Shown one piece after another: positions 11,700-23,099 of a stretch of DNA of 64,000 nt; position 1 is the first letter of the stretch, and the number at the start of each line of letters is the position of its first letter. A program made the translations under genes and the position numbers. The DNA is taken from contig NC_089432.1 in the NCBI RefSeq assembly GCF_026210795.1, positions 4,960,001-5,024,000 of the forward strand, given 5' to 3'. Below the pieces are notes generated by a model. That model searched no databases, had not been told where the DNA came from, and saw only the letters and a program-made list of their open reading frames with translations. Source of the DNA: Rhizophagus irregularis. Its lineage: Eukaryota > Glomeromycota > Glomeromycetes > Glomerales > Glomeraceae.

Positions 11700-13421
11700 T
11701 TTGTCTAAAAAAAGGTAAAAGCACCCATAAGAAGAAGTTTCTTTAATAAAAGTATAAAGGGGAAAAGAAAGAAGGGAGAGAGAAAGAAATAAGAAAAGAG
11801 AAGGAAGGAAGAACAAAGGGAAAAAGAAAGGAAAACGTGTCTGTAGTCTATTCTAAATTATGTATCAGTACATGTGATATCTAACTTTTTTTAGTTGTAC
11901 ACAGTAGCTTGTGTAATGGAAAAGTTAGAAATAATATATGTAATTATATATACTGTATATAAAAAAAAAAATCACGTGGCATAGTGATTGATTAAACTTT
12001 TTAGATTTCAAGTTAAAACTCTTTTAAAAGTTTGATCGAACTGTTGAAACTTTCTTTTAATCATTTTTAATTTTCTTTTAAAGGTTTTGATCAAACTATC
12101 GAAACTTCTTTTTTTTGAAAAGTTTTGAGCTTTCAAATTTTTTTTAATTTTTTCTTTTTAATTAATTAATTATTTTTTTGATCAAACTGTTCTTTTTTAA
12201 AAATTTATTCAAAATTTCAAAAATTTTTATTCTTCTTTAAATATTATTAACATTTTACATTCTTTTAAGTGGTTCTTTATTCCATCTTTTAATAAACATT
12301 ACTGACTTTTTTTTTTCTTTTAAGACAGTTGGATAATTATATATATATATTCTTTATTTCTTTGAATTTCAGTGAGTTCTTCTTTATTTTTCTTTAAATA
12401 CTTTTAACAAAATGGTATTAATATTTTATCTTTTTTTTCCTTTTTTTAGATGGATTTATTATATCGAATGTCAATGAGATACCTGCTGGTAAGCGAAATT
12501 AATAGTAGGACTACTACTAGAAAGTAAGAGCCAGAGGAATGGCTGGAAGGAAGTAAGAGAGAGAAAGTAGGTGATATAATGTTACAGGGGAGCAAGTCCA
12601 TTTACTATTCTTTATCTGCGAACGAATTTAACAGAACAATCAGGTGATATTGTTGTCTAAATCAGGTTCCCACCTTGTTATAGTTGTGTCACCAGGGGCG
12701 CTATGTCAACGGAAATTTAGTACGTTGATCGCTTAAAAATCCGCGGCTATCCAATTATAACAAGAGGATTAATAGTTTTTAGATAATTTTATTTCAATAT
12801 AAATTTAAAATTAAATTCTACAACACATTTTATTTTAAAATACTTCTAGAATGAGCAAATTTTTCTTTTCTATAATTAATATGAATAATAACATAATTTG
12901 TCCATTAAGTTATATTTACGAATGTTGGTAAATGTACAAATAACGTATATAAGATATATAATATAATTTATGTATATTTTTAATGTACAAGTAATGTATA
13001 CAAAATGGCAAATCTATTTTTTTATGCATTAACATACATAATTTGTAAATTATTTGTGCTATTTAATGTACATTTTATGAACTCCAAAAAGATACAATCT
13101 TAAAATATGAGCAAATAATAGACAAATAATGGACATATATGACGTTATATGGTCAAATTATGTATAACTTATGAACAATTCATTTTTACATGCGCATGTA
13201 ATTCTACTAAAGTACCAAATTTATGTCAATATAATTTTTAAAAAAGCAAACATTATTATCTTTTTTTTCAACATTTAAGGTAAATAAGCAAGCAAAGTAC
13301 TTAAGCAGATTATATCAACATAGATAAACCCCATAAAGTTAGGTTTAGAAATTTTGAACATTGTTTAAATTAAACTTAAGTATATCTAACGTACCTACTT
13401 ATTCGAAACACAGCAGCCGCA
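11700..13421. other. gene-free, low-complexity region
   Basis: Contains a purine run (about 11760-11840), diverged tandem words built on TTTTGATCAAACTGTTGAAA (11990-12220), and AT-rich sequence. No coding frame or element boundaries identified. Confidence 0.45.
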
Positions 13422-13424
13422 CAT

Positions 13425-13665
13425 CCCTATAAAAAATGTTTGTTCGATAAATATTCGGAATGGGGTCAATTTTCTGGACACTCGCTCGCTATTATACCAT
13501 ATTTGTTACAATTTAATACAAGATGTAGGGGATTGAGAATTTTTAACCTCATAAAAAACGTACAATATCATGATGAATGTCCAATAAATGTCAAGTAAAT
13601 GTTCGGAACGGGGTCGATTTCCGAACAAAAAACTGAACAATGTTTGGAAAACATTTTTTATAGGG
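13425..13665. mobile_element. 241-bp MITE with CCCTATAAAAAA ends
   Basis: Begins CCCTATAAAAAATGTTT and ends with its inverse AAACATTTTTTATAGGG. Inner arms also pair (GGAATGGGGTC near the left, GGAACGGGGTC near the right). No coding capacity. The same terminal sequence bounds the shorter element at 28410-28515. Superfamily uncertain; no clear target duplication here. Confidence 0.75.
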
Positions 13666-14109
13666 CGTACAATGTAAAATCTATCCACTGAAATAAACGT
13701 AATCTTATGTGTTCTTACATCATTGAAGCTAGTATTGTTTCTAGCGCAATTTTATTACTAAATCTGAAAAAGCAAAATGAAATTATTTTCAATATTTATT
13801 TGAATACTAAGTTTAGTTACACGTAATTTTAATGATTTTTTTTTTTTTTAAAAAAAAAGTGATAATTTACATAATAATCTTTCTATTTTCTACGCGTTAA
13901 TATTTTACATTAATTTCATCTTGGTATAAACGATTCTTTGATTAAAAATCTGCTAAACAATACTTTTCACAGATGAGTTGCTAAATATTAAAAATTTAAA
14001 TTACCTCGTTGATAACTTTTGATGATGTCATTATTACGGTCCTGCGGTTGATGGACAAATTGTTTGTTTGGTGGTACGCGGCAATAATCGGAGAATAATT
14101 TGCACAAAA
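13666..14109 (+). repeat. Family upstream block of kinase copy 3, distal part
   Basis: CGTACAATGTAAAATC, GAAGCTAGTATTGTTTCTAG, ACGATTCTTTGATTAAAAAT, and CAATAATCGGAGAATAA occur in this order here and, with changes, near 28385-29450 (copy 5), 39025-40320 (copy 6) and in part before copies 4 and 7. It is the distal 5' flank that was duplicated with each gene. Its proximal half now lies at 16325-16437, separated by a retroposon. Confidence 0.75.
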
Positions 14110-14230
14110 GGAAAAAAAAAAACAACTCTTTCCCGTGGGAACCAAAATTCTTAGAATTCCGCAGTAAGACTAGTAAAATATTAATAAAAATTTAAATTTT
14201 TTGCTTTTTCTTACAAAAAATTATAATAAA

Positions 14231-14731
14231 ATGGAGTCATACCGGGGACAAGAGGAGTTCGAAGAACAGCTCTTAAGAGATGTCAAGACTTTTGTAACAA
14301 AAAACTTCAAAGAAGCTCAGTTACGACAAAAAGAGGAGCTGGACGATACCTTCGATAAAATTTTTTTCAGGACGCTTAAAACCCACAGGCTACTAGTCAA
14401 AATTAGTGAGATAACAGGTATAAAGGGTGAAAATGTTGAAATAATAGCAAGAAGTATAATGAGGTTTGCATATAGAATACAAAATAACGACGTTCAAAAT
14501 ATTGGAAAACAAAATTCTCGCCTTCGTTCATGGCTGCGCCAAGCGCAGCAAAAAAAAAATCTGACACATGATACAATGCTAAATGCAGAAATTGATAGCG
14601 AGTTAAAACACCAATCAAACACGTCCAAGAACAAGGAAAAAAGCAAAAAAAAGAAAAACGTAAAAAAAATTAAAAATAGAATAGTTCAGGAGATTGTACT
14701 TCCAACAAAAGCCGATCAGGTCCCAGGTTAG
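14231..14731 (+). CDS. Retroposon ORF1, basic helical protein
   Basis: Starts MESYRGQEEFEEQ and runs 166 codons to a TAG. The N-terminal 100 residues are charged and probably helical (KEAQLRQKEELDDTFDKIFF, ISEITGIKGENVEIIARSIM). The C-terminal third is very lysine-rich (KNKEKSKKKKNVKKIKNR), suited to RNA binding. The next ORF begins 27 nt after the stop in the same frame, with open codons between, so ORF1 and ORF2 look like one former protein of about 620 residues split by a single amber codon, or a stop that is sometimes bypassed. The related minus-strand element has an ORF of similar place at 53172. Function inferred from LINE ORF1 proteins. Confidence 0.7.
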   Translation: MESYRGQEEFEEQLLRDVKTFVTKNFKEAQLRQKEELDDTFDKIFFRTLKTHRLLVKISEITGIKGENVEIIARSIMRFAYRIQNNDVQNIGKQNSRLRSWLRQAQQKKNLTHDTMLNAEIDSELKHQSNTSKNKEKSKKKKNVKKIKNRIVQEIVLPTKADQVPG

Positions 14732-14758
14732 GAGGCGCAAGGAACTCGGTCACGTGAC

Positions 14759-16099
14759 ATGCTTTTTTATGATATTCCAGTACGCTATAGCGAGACAGAA
14801 GTATGCAACGCAATTAAACAATTAGGAACGGTGCATAGAATTACAATAAAAAAACATTATAAATATCAATCGATGAAAGCCGAGATTTCATTATTAGAAG
14901 AATACGAAGATTCGTTCGTGAAAGGAGCGTGGAAAGAAAAGATACTGATTGGAAGCAACGAAAAAAATAAAAAAGTCATTGATGTCCGTTGGTTCCATGG
15001 AGACAAGACAGTAAAAGACATAAAGGAAAAATGCAAGTGGAAAGCCTACAAAGTGATTCAAACGAATTACTACCAAGACATAGCGAGAAATAACTTCACC
15101 TTCGAATTTGGAAAAACAGCGTGTTTTGGAAATAAGACGGTTTTCTTAGCATATTTCAAAAATAAAGAACAACTCGAAGCAGCGATCGCCATGGATAAAA
15201 GTATGGATAACAAATGGGTAATACATGGAAGACGCAATGAGAGTATGGTGAAAATAGCCTCAAAAGAGGTGACAGTCAGATCTCTCATAAGCACATCCCC
15301 GGGAAAAACTAACAAAGTAATATCTATTAACAACCATGGATCAACATCAGCTACGCCTAATACTGTCATCCATACAACCACAGAAGAAGTAGTAGATACT
15401 GTTAACAAATACAGGAAGAATTTGCTGGATGAAACCGAAACACCTATTCATCCATCAGTAACGCCTACGATAAAAGGTTACACTTCACCGGAGAATGTGG
15501 TTAAGATTATTAAAGAATATAGAGGAGAAGTATTTACAGAACATGAAAAAGCACTGATTCAAGAAGAAATTCTTAAAGACTTATCGGAGAAAGAGGAGAA
15601 AGAGGCAATGATTGAAAGAAGAAGAGAAGAGCTTACATTAGAGTTTAAAGCGTACGCTCAAAGAATGGAAGAAAGAAGGGAAAAAAAAGAGGAAGAAAAA
15701 GGAAAACCGATAAGTAAAATCGTTACGCCTGTGGAATTACATGAATTTGCCAAAGTCAACGCTGATTGTACAGAAAGACTACAAAAGGAGAGTGATCGTC
15801 CATATACGCTCTCAAACAATAATCCCTTTTTAAAGGAAGAAGAAGACAAGTCACCTTTATCAGAGTCTTCGGACGATGATGAATGTTTAAAAGATGTCAA
15901 AAAGCGTATAAAGAAGAAACAAGGCGCAAGAAGTAGTGATTCGGAAGAAGATTCAACCATAGATAGCTTGAGCGAAGTCGAAAGGAAGACGGAACTCCAA
16001 CCTGAAACTAAACCCGATACTGATAAAATAAATAAAACACCCCTGGAAGGTTTTAGTAGAGGGTTAAAAAAGGGTAGGAGTAGAATTAAAAAAAAGTAG
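14759..16099 (+). CDS. Retroposon ORF2, RRM-like RNA-binding protein with acidic tail
   Basis: 446 aa from MLFYDIPVRYSETEVCNAIK. The first 80 residues fit an RRM fold (YDIP as the RNP2-like strand, then LGTVHRITIKKHYKYQSMKA). A second RRM-like unit follows near 110-165 (CFGNKTVFLAYFKNKEQLEA). After residue 230 it turns into a charged, probably coiled region (KDLSEKEEKEAMIERRREEL) and ends in acidic/serine-rich and basic segments. Two relatives lie in this window: fragments at 24470-24918 (plus) and 52095-51751 (minus), which share the K(Y/F)GG-F-K-I-NK-KYILIYFNN block. No RT, endonuclease or zinc knuckle. Likely nucleic-acid chaperone of a LINE-type particle. Confidence 0.75.
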   Translation: MLFYDIPVRYSETEVCNAIKQLGTVHRITIKKHYKYQSMKAEISLLEEYEDSFVKGAWKEKILIGSNEKNKKVIDVRWFHGDKTVKDIKEKCKWKAYKVIQTNYYQDIARNNFTFEFGKTACFGNKTVFLAYFKNKEQLEAAIAMDKSMDNKWVIHGRRNESMVKIASKEVTVRSLISTSPGKTNKVISINNHGSTSATPNTVIHTTTEEVVDTVNKYRKNLLDETETPIHPSVTPTIKGYTSPENVVKIIKEYRGEVFTEHEKALIQEEILKDLSEKEEKEAMIERRREELTLEFKAYAQRMEERREKKEEEKGKPISKIVTPVELHEFAKVNADCTERLQKESDRPYTLSNNNPFLKEEEDKSPLSESSDDDECLKDVKKRIKKKQGARSSDSEEDSTIDSLSEVERKTELQPETKPDTDKINKTPLEGFSRGLKKGRSRIKKK

Positions 16100-16324
16100 A
16101 TTAGGATAGTTTTCATACAGATGTAATAATTTTATTTTAGTTTATCTTTGGTTATGTTTATCCGCGCCTTGGTTAGATAACCCATGGCTTTGGTATGGAG
16201 GGGTTCAAGATTGTATGATCTTGAATTTCAAGTATTGTTGTTATAAATTATTATGTATTTGTGATGCGTTACTTTTACTATTAAAATTACTATATACGTT
16301 TACCAAAAAAAAAAAAAAAAAAAA

Positions 16325-16437
16325 ATAATTTGCACAAAATACTTAATTGGGGTTATTTTCGTTTCTGTGCGCAATACAACCTTGACCATTCAATTTTATC
16401 ATTTTTTACCCTTTTTCTGTTAATATTATTATTAAAT
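16325..16437 (+). promoter_or_regulatory. Proximal upstream module of kinase copy 3
   Basis: Holds AATACTTAATTGGGGTTATT, TTCGTTTCTGTGCGCAATA and CAACCTTGACCATTCAAT, matching the block before copies 4, 5 and 7. The distal half of the same module lies 2.2 kb upstream beyond the retroposon, so promoter function may be impaired. Confidence 0.65.
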
Positions 16438-18754
16438 ATGTCTGATAATAAACAAATGAAAAATACAGAAAATACAAATGAATGGATTAACTGGATTGAA
16501 GAAGCTGTTGATAAAGAACATTTAAATTATTATCAATACAACCAATTTACTAACATTCAAGAAATTGGTACCGGAGGTTTCGGAAAAGTGTACCGTGCAA
16601 ATTGGAAAAATACAAAAAAACAATTAGCGTTAAAATCTTTTTTTAATCTTAATCACGTCACCATGAAAGAAATCGTTAGTGAGGTAATTTTATATAATAC
16701 ATTTTTTTTTTTTTACAATATTTTATTTTATCTAGCCTATATTATATTTATTTTTAATATTTGAATTTATTTAGTTAAAAATTCAACGTAAAGTTGATTT
16801 TCATAATAATATAATTCGCTGCTGTGGGATAACAAAATTTGAATCAGGTATTAATGAGATACTTTAATAAATAAAATATTCCAAATTTTATTCATAGAAT
16901 TACATCTCATTAATTATTTCTTTTTTTTTAGAAAATCAAATTAGCAATAATTATATGTTGGTAATGGAATACGCCGACGGTGGTAGTCTTTGAAACTATT
17001 TGGAAAAAAACTTTAGTAAGCTCACATGGGACGATAAATTAAATATGGCGTACCAATTAGCTTACGCTGTATCATGCTTGCATAATGAAGGAATCATCCA
17101 TCGTGACTTGGTAATTTACAAATCATTTATAATAATTTAGTTATAATAATATTATATTTCATTATTTATCTCATTTGCTTTTTCTAATTAATAGCATTCT
17201 GGCAATATATTAGTTCATCAAAACACGATCAAATTGGCAGATTTTGGGTTATCAAAAAGAATTGGAGAATCATCCAATTTCCAATCCAAATTATTTGGGA
17301 TGGTTCCATATGTTGATCCGAAAAGCTTTAACAAACGAAGAAATAATAATAATCAAATGTTTTCATTAAACGAAAAAAGTGATGTTTACAGTCTTGGCGT
17401 ATTATTATGGGAAATATCTAGTGGGAAACCTCCTTTTTATACTGAAGGTGAACAATATGATGTCAGTTTAATTTTGGATATTTCACAAGGTCATAGAGAA
17501 ACGGTTATTCCTGATACGCCCGATGATTATGTAGAAATTTATACTAGTAAGTAAAATTAATTTAAGTTTAACTAGAGTATTATTTTAATTAATCTGAAAA
17601 TTATATTTTTATTTGTTTTAGAATGTTGGGATGGTGAGCCTGATAATCGTCCTATCATATATCAAGTAGTTGATTTGTTAAAAGCAATGATTACAAAAAC
17701 AGATATAATAACGGAAAATCCTCAATTATCAAATGAACAAGAATTTAATGAGGTCTCCATAAGTACCAATAAATCGGAATCACAAGGAGATTTATCTTAA
17801 TTTATTCATTATTTTAATAAAATGAATACAAAAGAAATTGAAGATATCATGGCTGTACCAAATGAGCAAGAGAAACTTTCAGCTAAAAAAGTTTTTAACA
17901 GAGTAGTTGATGAAACAAATGATCTAATTTTTAAATTAGCAAATAAAGGAATTGAATGGAAATTAATAAAAAAGGAAGTTATTGAATATTTTAATAATTA
18001 TAATACAAATTCACAAGAAATTTATAATTGGTTATCAAATAATCAAAATAATTCAAATTCAATTTTTTTACTTGGATATTTTAATTATTTTGAAATTGAG
18101 ACAAGTGAAAATAATGAGAAAGCATTTAAATTATTTATTAATGCATCAGAAAAAAATCATATATTAGCACAATTTTTTGTTGGTGAATGTTATAAAAATG
18201 GAAATGGAACTATAAAAAATGAAAAATTAACTTTGGAATATTTTGAAAAAGTGGCTGATAGAAATTATGCAATTGGACAATTAGAAGCTGGTTATTTTTA
18301 TAAAAATGGAATAGGTATTAAAAAAGATTTAAAAAAGGCTTTTTATTGGTATAAAAAAGCTGCAAATAATGGAAATATAATAGCCATGCATAATTTAGGT
18401 AATTGTTATTTACATGGAGAGGGTGCTGAAAAAGATTATAATAAAGCTTTTGAATTGTTCAAGAAATCAGCTGAAGAAAATTATTTTCGTGGAATAACAA
18501 TGTTAGGATATTGTTATGAAAGAGGTATTGGAACTAAAATTGATAAGCAAAAAGCATTTGAATCATATCAAAAATCGGCAAATTTAGGAAGTTTAGTAGC
18601 ACAATATAATGTTGGTATTATGTATGAAAGTGGAAAAGGAATTACAAAAGATATAAATAAAGCGATTTATTGGTATGAACAATCTGCCAAACAAGGATAT
18701 CAAGATGCACAAAATAAATTAGAAATACTTCAAAAAAAAATCAATAATTTATAA
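16438..18754 (+). pseudogene. Kinase-Sel1 copy 3 with two nonsense codons
   Basis: Exons by homology: join(16438..16683, 16775..16847, 16932..17110, 17195..17546, 17622..18754), splice sites and phases all intact, nominal 660 codons. Two stops interrupt it: TGA at 16991-16993 where copies 4, 5 and 7 read CGA (SLRNY), and TAA at 17798-17800 where copies 4, 5 and 7 read CAA (LSQLIQNF). Both fit C-to-T changes. Everything else is conserved: [27 protein letters not shown], and five Sel1 repeats. The first stop removes the C-lobe of the kinase and all Sel1 repeats. With the retroposon in its promoter this copy is probably dead, although read-through or editing cannot be excluded by sequence alone. 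Confidence 0.85.
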
Positions 18755-18764
18755 TAAATTTTCT

Positions 18765-19860
18765 CTAAATATGATACTTTTTATCATTAAATAGTAAATC
18801 GTAAATCATTACATTATTTTTCTTTTATTTATTCAAATAGCGTAAGATATAATAAAAAAAAGAGTCATTATTATAATTTAATAATTATTCCTATTGACAG
18901 TATATTTTTTTTTATCATCAAGTTAGCTTGAATACTATATTTACTTGTATGGGATGTATTTAGATCCGATTTTCTGCAAAAAATAATTTTATTATTAGTG
19001 TAAGTTTCAATAATAAATTTTTAAACTTTACAAACTTCACAGAAGATACTACTTAATATTTTTCACTATCAGATGTTTTACAAATATTTTTTTGTTTTAT
19101 TATTCACAGTTTTCAAATTGTTTCTCATTTCTTCGCTTACGGGAAACAAGTTCATTTGAATGTTTTATACAAAGTTGATCATCCACTTGCGATTAAACTG
19201 TCAATAAAGAGACTTTAGGACTCTGTCTTGTACTTTTTAAGTGCTAACTTTCAAAACTTTTTCGTTGGAATTTTATAAAAGACACAAGACCCATTATTTC
19301 GCTTGCAAAAATCTCTTGCCATTGCAATTGAGAAGTTAAACCTAAAGTCAGATCTGTTAAACTTAGTTGAGAAAGAGTTATTAAGCCAGGACCCAGAAAT
19401 ATATATATATAGGGGTCAGGTGAAAAAAATTTTTTACTATGAGCTGTACGCATTTTTTCAGGGCCGGAATTATGATAATGTCAGTCGGTTACTATAATAG
19501 GAAATAAAATTCTGACTGGAATTATCAAAAACTATCATTTTTTTAGTTCAAAATACGTAAACTGAATGTAACATCGGTATCTATTTGTCGATCACATAAA
19601 ATTAAATCACATGACAAATCAATTTGCCAATCTATGTTTCCGTTTATTATGTCTAGATAGACGTGATTGCATCACATATCAAAAAGAACTTTTTACTTTT
19701 TAGACATATGCAACCTCATACAGCCTTTAGAAAAAGACTACACCATTCAAGGCCATCCATGCTAACAATTTATTCAACGAATGGAGAGCCAAACCATATT
19801 TTCTACTCATAAATATTTACATCTTGATAAACGATTCTTTGATTAAAAATTTGCTAAACA
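18765..19860. repeat. Duplicated 3' flank of kinase copies, copy A
   Basis: Matches 25507-26560 almost throughout, for example GCGTAAGATATAATAAA, CAGATGTTTTACAAATATTT and TTGCCATTGCAATTGAGAAG. Within it, at 19387-19440, lies one end of the CCAGGACCCAGAAATATA element family seen complete at 41360-41909. Small frames at 19244-19497 are not conserved as protein between the two copies beyond the DNA match. No gene. Confidence 0.8.
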
Positions 19861-20045
19861 ATATTTTTCACAGATGAGTTACTAAAAATTAAAAAATTAA
19901 TTTACCTCGTTGTTGTTATAAATATAAAAATTATATTTATTTTAATAGGTATTCTCATGTCATTACTACTATTAAACTACCCCCTAAAAAATTCCAAAAT
20001 AATCATGGCTAAAAAATTAAAAGAATTTCGTGCGACAATATGACT

Positions 20046-20215
20046 AGTTTGCACGAACATGTGAAAGTAAACAGTGACGAATAAGGAGGTGATAAAGTGA
20101 ATAAGATCTTGCCTACTAAAAAAACTAACAACTAAGTCCCTCAGATAAATAGGGGTGTCGGGGTGGGTGTGACAATGTGATGAATTAAAAGTATGTCACG
20201 TGATTGCGGAATTTT
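20046..20215. repeat. Interspersed repeat shared with 52630-52790
   Basis: GTAAACAGTGACGAATAAG, AACTAAGTCCCTCAGATAAA and GTGTGACAATGTGATGAAT occur in the same order and spacing near 52640-52770, where the sequence is bounded by inverted repeats. Here the ends are worn. Non-coding MITE copy. Confidence 0.65.
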
Positions 20216-20224
20216 TCGGGCTAA

Positions 20225-20425
20225 TCGTCATTACTGTGGTACTGCGGTGATGTACAAATGGTGGTACACTAGTACCTGGTGACACTGTTCGGAGAATAAA
20301 GTCCATAAAATGCTTAAAATGGAGAGTTATTTTCGTTGCAGTGCGCAATAAAATTTTACAACCTTGACAACCTTGACCGTTCAATTTATATTTTTTAAAC
20401 TTTTTCCGTCAATATTATTATAAAT
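20225..20425 (+). promoter_or_regulatory. Family upstream module of kinase copy 4
   Basis: Contains TGGTACTGCGGTGATGTACA, CGGAGAATAAAGTCCATAAA, GTTATTTTCGTTGCAGTGCG, CAATAAAATTTTACAACC and TTGACCGTTCAAT before the start codon. The same ordered words precede copies 3, 5, 6 and 7. An extra ACCTTGACA duplication is present. Probably the core promoter and 5' leader; inferred. Confidence 0.65.
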
Positions 20426-22691
20426 ATGTCCGATAATAAGCAAATGAAAAATACCGAAAATACAAATGAATGGATTAATTGGATCGAAGAAGCTATTGAT
20501 AAAGAACATTTGAATCATTATGAATATAACCAATTTACTAACATTCAAGAAATTGGTGCCGGAGGTTTCGGGAAAGTGTACCGCGCAAATTGGAAAAATA
20601 CAAAAAAACAATTAGCGTTAAAAACTTTTTTTAATCTTAATTATGTCACCATGAAAGAAATTGTTCGTGAGGTAATTTACTGTATATATAATATAAGATG
20701 TTTTTTAGCCTATATTATTATATTTTAATATTTGAATTTATGTTAGTTAAAAATTCAACGTAAAGTTGATTTCCACGATAATATTATTCGTAGCCATGGA
20801 ATAACAAAATTTGAATCAGGTATCATAAAGAGATTTTAATAAGTATTATATCTAAATTTTATTCACAAAATTTCATTCCAATTTTTTTTTTCAGACAACA
20901 AAATTGGTAATAATAATTATATAATGGTAATTGAATACGCTAACGGTGGTAGTCTTCGAAATTATTTGGAAAAAAACTTTAGTAGGCTTACATGGGACGA
21001 TAAATTAAATATGGCGTACCAATTAGCTTATGCTGTATCATGCTTGCATAATGAAGGAATCATCCATCGTGACTTGGTAATTTATTTATTATTAATTAAC
21101 CATTGTTCGTAATACTGTATTTGTATTTATTTATTTAATGTATTGTTTTAATAGCATTCCGGCAATATATTAGTTCATCAAAACATGATCAAATTGGCGG
21201 ATTTTGGGTTATCGAAAAGAATTGGAGAATCATCCAATTTCCAATCTAAATTATTCGGGATGGTTCCCTATGTTGATCCTAAAAGCTTTAACAAACGAAG
21301 AAATAATAATAGCCAAATATTTTCATTAAATGAAAAAAGCGATGTTTACAGTCTTGGCGTATTATTATGGGAATTATCTAGTGGGAAACCTCCTTTTTAT
21401 ACTGAAGGTGAACAATATGATGTTAGTTTAATTTTGGAAATTTCACAAGGTCTTAGAGAAACAGTTGTTCCTGACACGCCCGAAGAATATGTAAAAATTT
21501 ATACTAGTAAGTAAAATCTTAAATTTGTTATAATTTAAATATTGTTTAATTAATTATATTTGTGCTTTAGAATGTTGGGAGGGTGAGCCAGATAATCGTC
21601 CCACTACATATCAAGTAGTTGATTTGTTAAAAGCAATGATTACAAAAACAGATATAATTACGGAAAATCCTCCACTATTAAACGAGCAAGAATTTAGCGA
21701 GATTCATTTAAATACCAATAATTTGGAATCACAAGGAGAATTATCCCAACTTATTCAAAATTTCGATAAAATGAACACAAAAGAAATTGATAATAGAGCA
21801 GTATCAAATAAGCAAGTAAAACTTCCAACTGAAAAAGATTTTAACAGAATAGTTGATGAAACAAATGATTTAATTTTTAAGTTATATAATAAAGAAATTG
21901 AATGGTATTTAGTAAAAGAGCAAGTTATTGAATATTTTAATAAATATAATACAAATTCACAAGAAATTTATAATTGGTTATCAAATAATCAAAATAATTC
22001 AATTTCAATTTTTTTACTTGGATATTTTAATTATCTTGGAATTAAGACAAGCCGAAATTATGAGAAAGCATTTAAATTATTTATTAATGCATCAGAAAAA
22101 TATCATATATTAGCACAATCTTTTGTTGGTGAATGTTATCGATATGGACATGGAACTAAAAAAAATGAAAAATTAGCTTTTGAATATTATAAAAAAGTGG
22201 CTAATATTAATTTCACACGTGGACAACTTAGAATTGGTTATTGTTATGAAAATGGAATGGGTACTGAAAAAGATTTAAAAAAGGCTTCTTATTGGTATGA
22301 AAAAGCTGCAAATAATGGAAATATAATAGCAATGCATAATTTAGGTGGATATTATTTAAGGGGAGATGGTGTTGAAAAAGATTATAAGAAAGCTTTTGAA
22401 TTGTTTAAGCAATCAGCCGAAGGAGGACATTCAGGTGGAATTGTAATGTTAGGATATTGTTATGAAAAGGGTGTTGGAACTAAAATTGATAAGCAAAAAG
22501 CATTTTATTTATGTCAAAAATCAGCAGATTTAGGTTATGTGTCAGCACAATATAATCTTGGTGCTATGTATGAAAATGGAAATGGAATTACAAAAGATAT
22601 AAATAAAGCGATTTATTGGTATGAAAAATCTGCCAAACAAGGATATCAAAAAGCACGAAATAGATTAGAAATACTTCAAAAAAATAAATAA
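20426..22691 (+). CDS. Protein kinase (TKL-like) with Sel1 repeats, copy 4
   Basis: join(20426..20671, 20747..20819, 20895..21076, 21155..21506, 21571..22691), 657 aa. Glycine loop GAGGFGKV at 44-51, ATP lysine at 66 (LALK), HRDLHSGN at about 164-171, LADFGLSKR near 181-189, VPYVDPK further on, and [16 protein letters not shown] closing the kinase at about residue 300. A polar linker rich in N, Q and E follows, then five Sel1 repeats from about 425 to 650, ending [20 protein letters not shown]. All key catalytic residues are present. Its 3' flank was split by a mariner-type element 17 bp after the stop. Probable cytosolic signalling kinase; partner bound by the Sel1 solenoid unknown. Confidence 0.92.
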
Positions 22692-23099
22692 TTTATAATA
22701 GTAAATTACACTCCTGCGCAAAAAGTTTAGGACCACTCTATTTTTAATTATATTAAATAAAATTTTATTCTTAGTTTTTTTTAAAAAAAATTCTTTACAT
22801 TGTAATTTCTTGAATAAATATAAAAATTATCATATTGATATTTATAAATCATATAATACAAGATTTTTTTCTCAATGACGAATTTTTAACTTTTCAGTAG
22901 AGTGATTACAAAAAAATAAGTAATATAAGATTATATTTCAAATTTCGTAAAAATCGAATCAAGAAAGATCGACAATATACAGTATATATGAAAATCATTA
23001 TTTCGATAAAAAAACAACATTTTGGTAAAGAGCAGTTTATTGACAAAACGCGTAAATCAAAAAATAAGAAATACTTTAATCTACAAAGTCTTCAAAGTC

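Larger units (their letters stand above)
14110..16324 (+). mobile_element. LINE-type retroposon with two RRM-family ORFs, no reverse transcriptase
   Basis: A 2.2-kb insertion flanked by a perfect 15-bp direct repeat, ATAATTTGCACAAAA, at 14095-14109 and 16325-16339, and ending in about 20 A residues. This is the mark of target-primed reverse transcription. Copy 5 keeps the uninterrupted site at about 29430-29460. The 5' end is GG-A(11)-CAA-CTCTTTCCC, a head shared with other elements in this window. It encodes two ORFs in one frame and has no RT or endonuclease, so it was presumably moved in trans by a LINE machinery. Perfect target repeats and an intact tail indicate a recent insertion. It separates the promoter module of kinase copy 3 into two halves about 2.2 kb apart. 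Confidence 0.9.

Noticed and set aside
11760-11850. Purine-rich run as a possible regulatory tract
   Set aside because: Simple AAGGA-type low complexity without conserved neighbours.
15070-16116. Minus-strand frames opposite retroposon ORF2
   Set aside because: Shadow frames of a real plus-strand ORF, with no supporting motif.
19244-19497. Small ORFs repeated at 25989-26221
   Set aside because: The repeat comes from the duplicated 3' flank; protein frames are not preserved better than the DNA.
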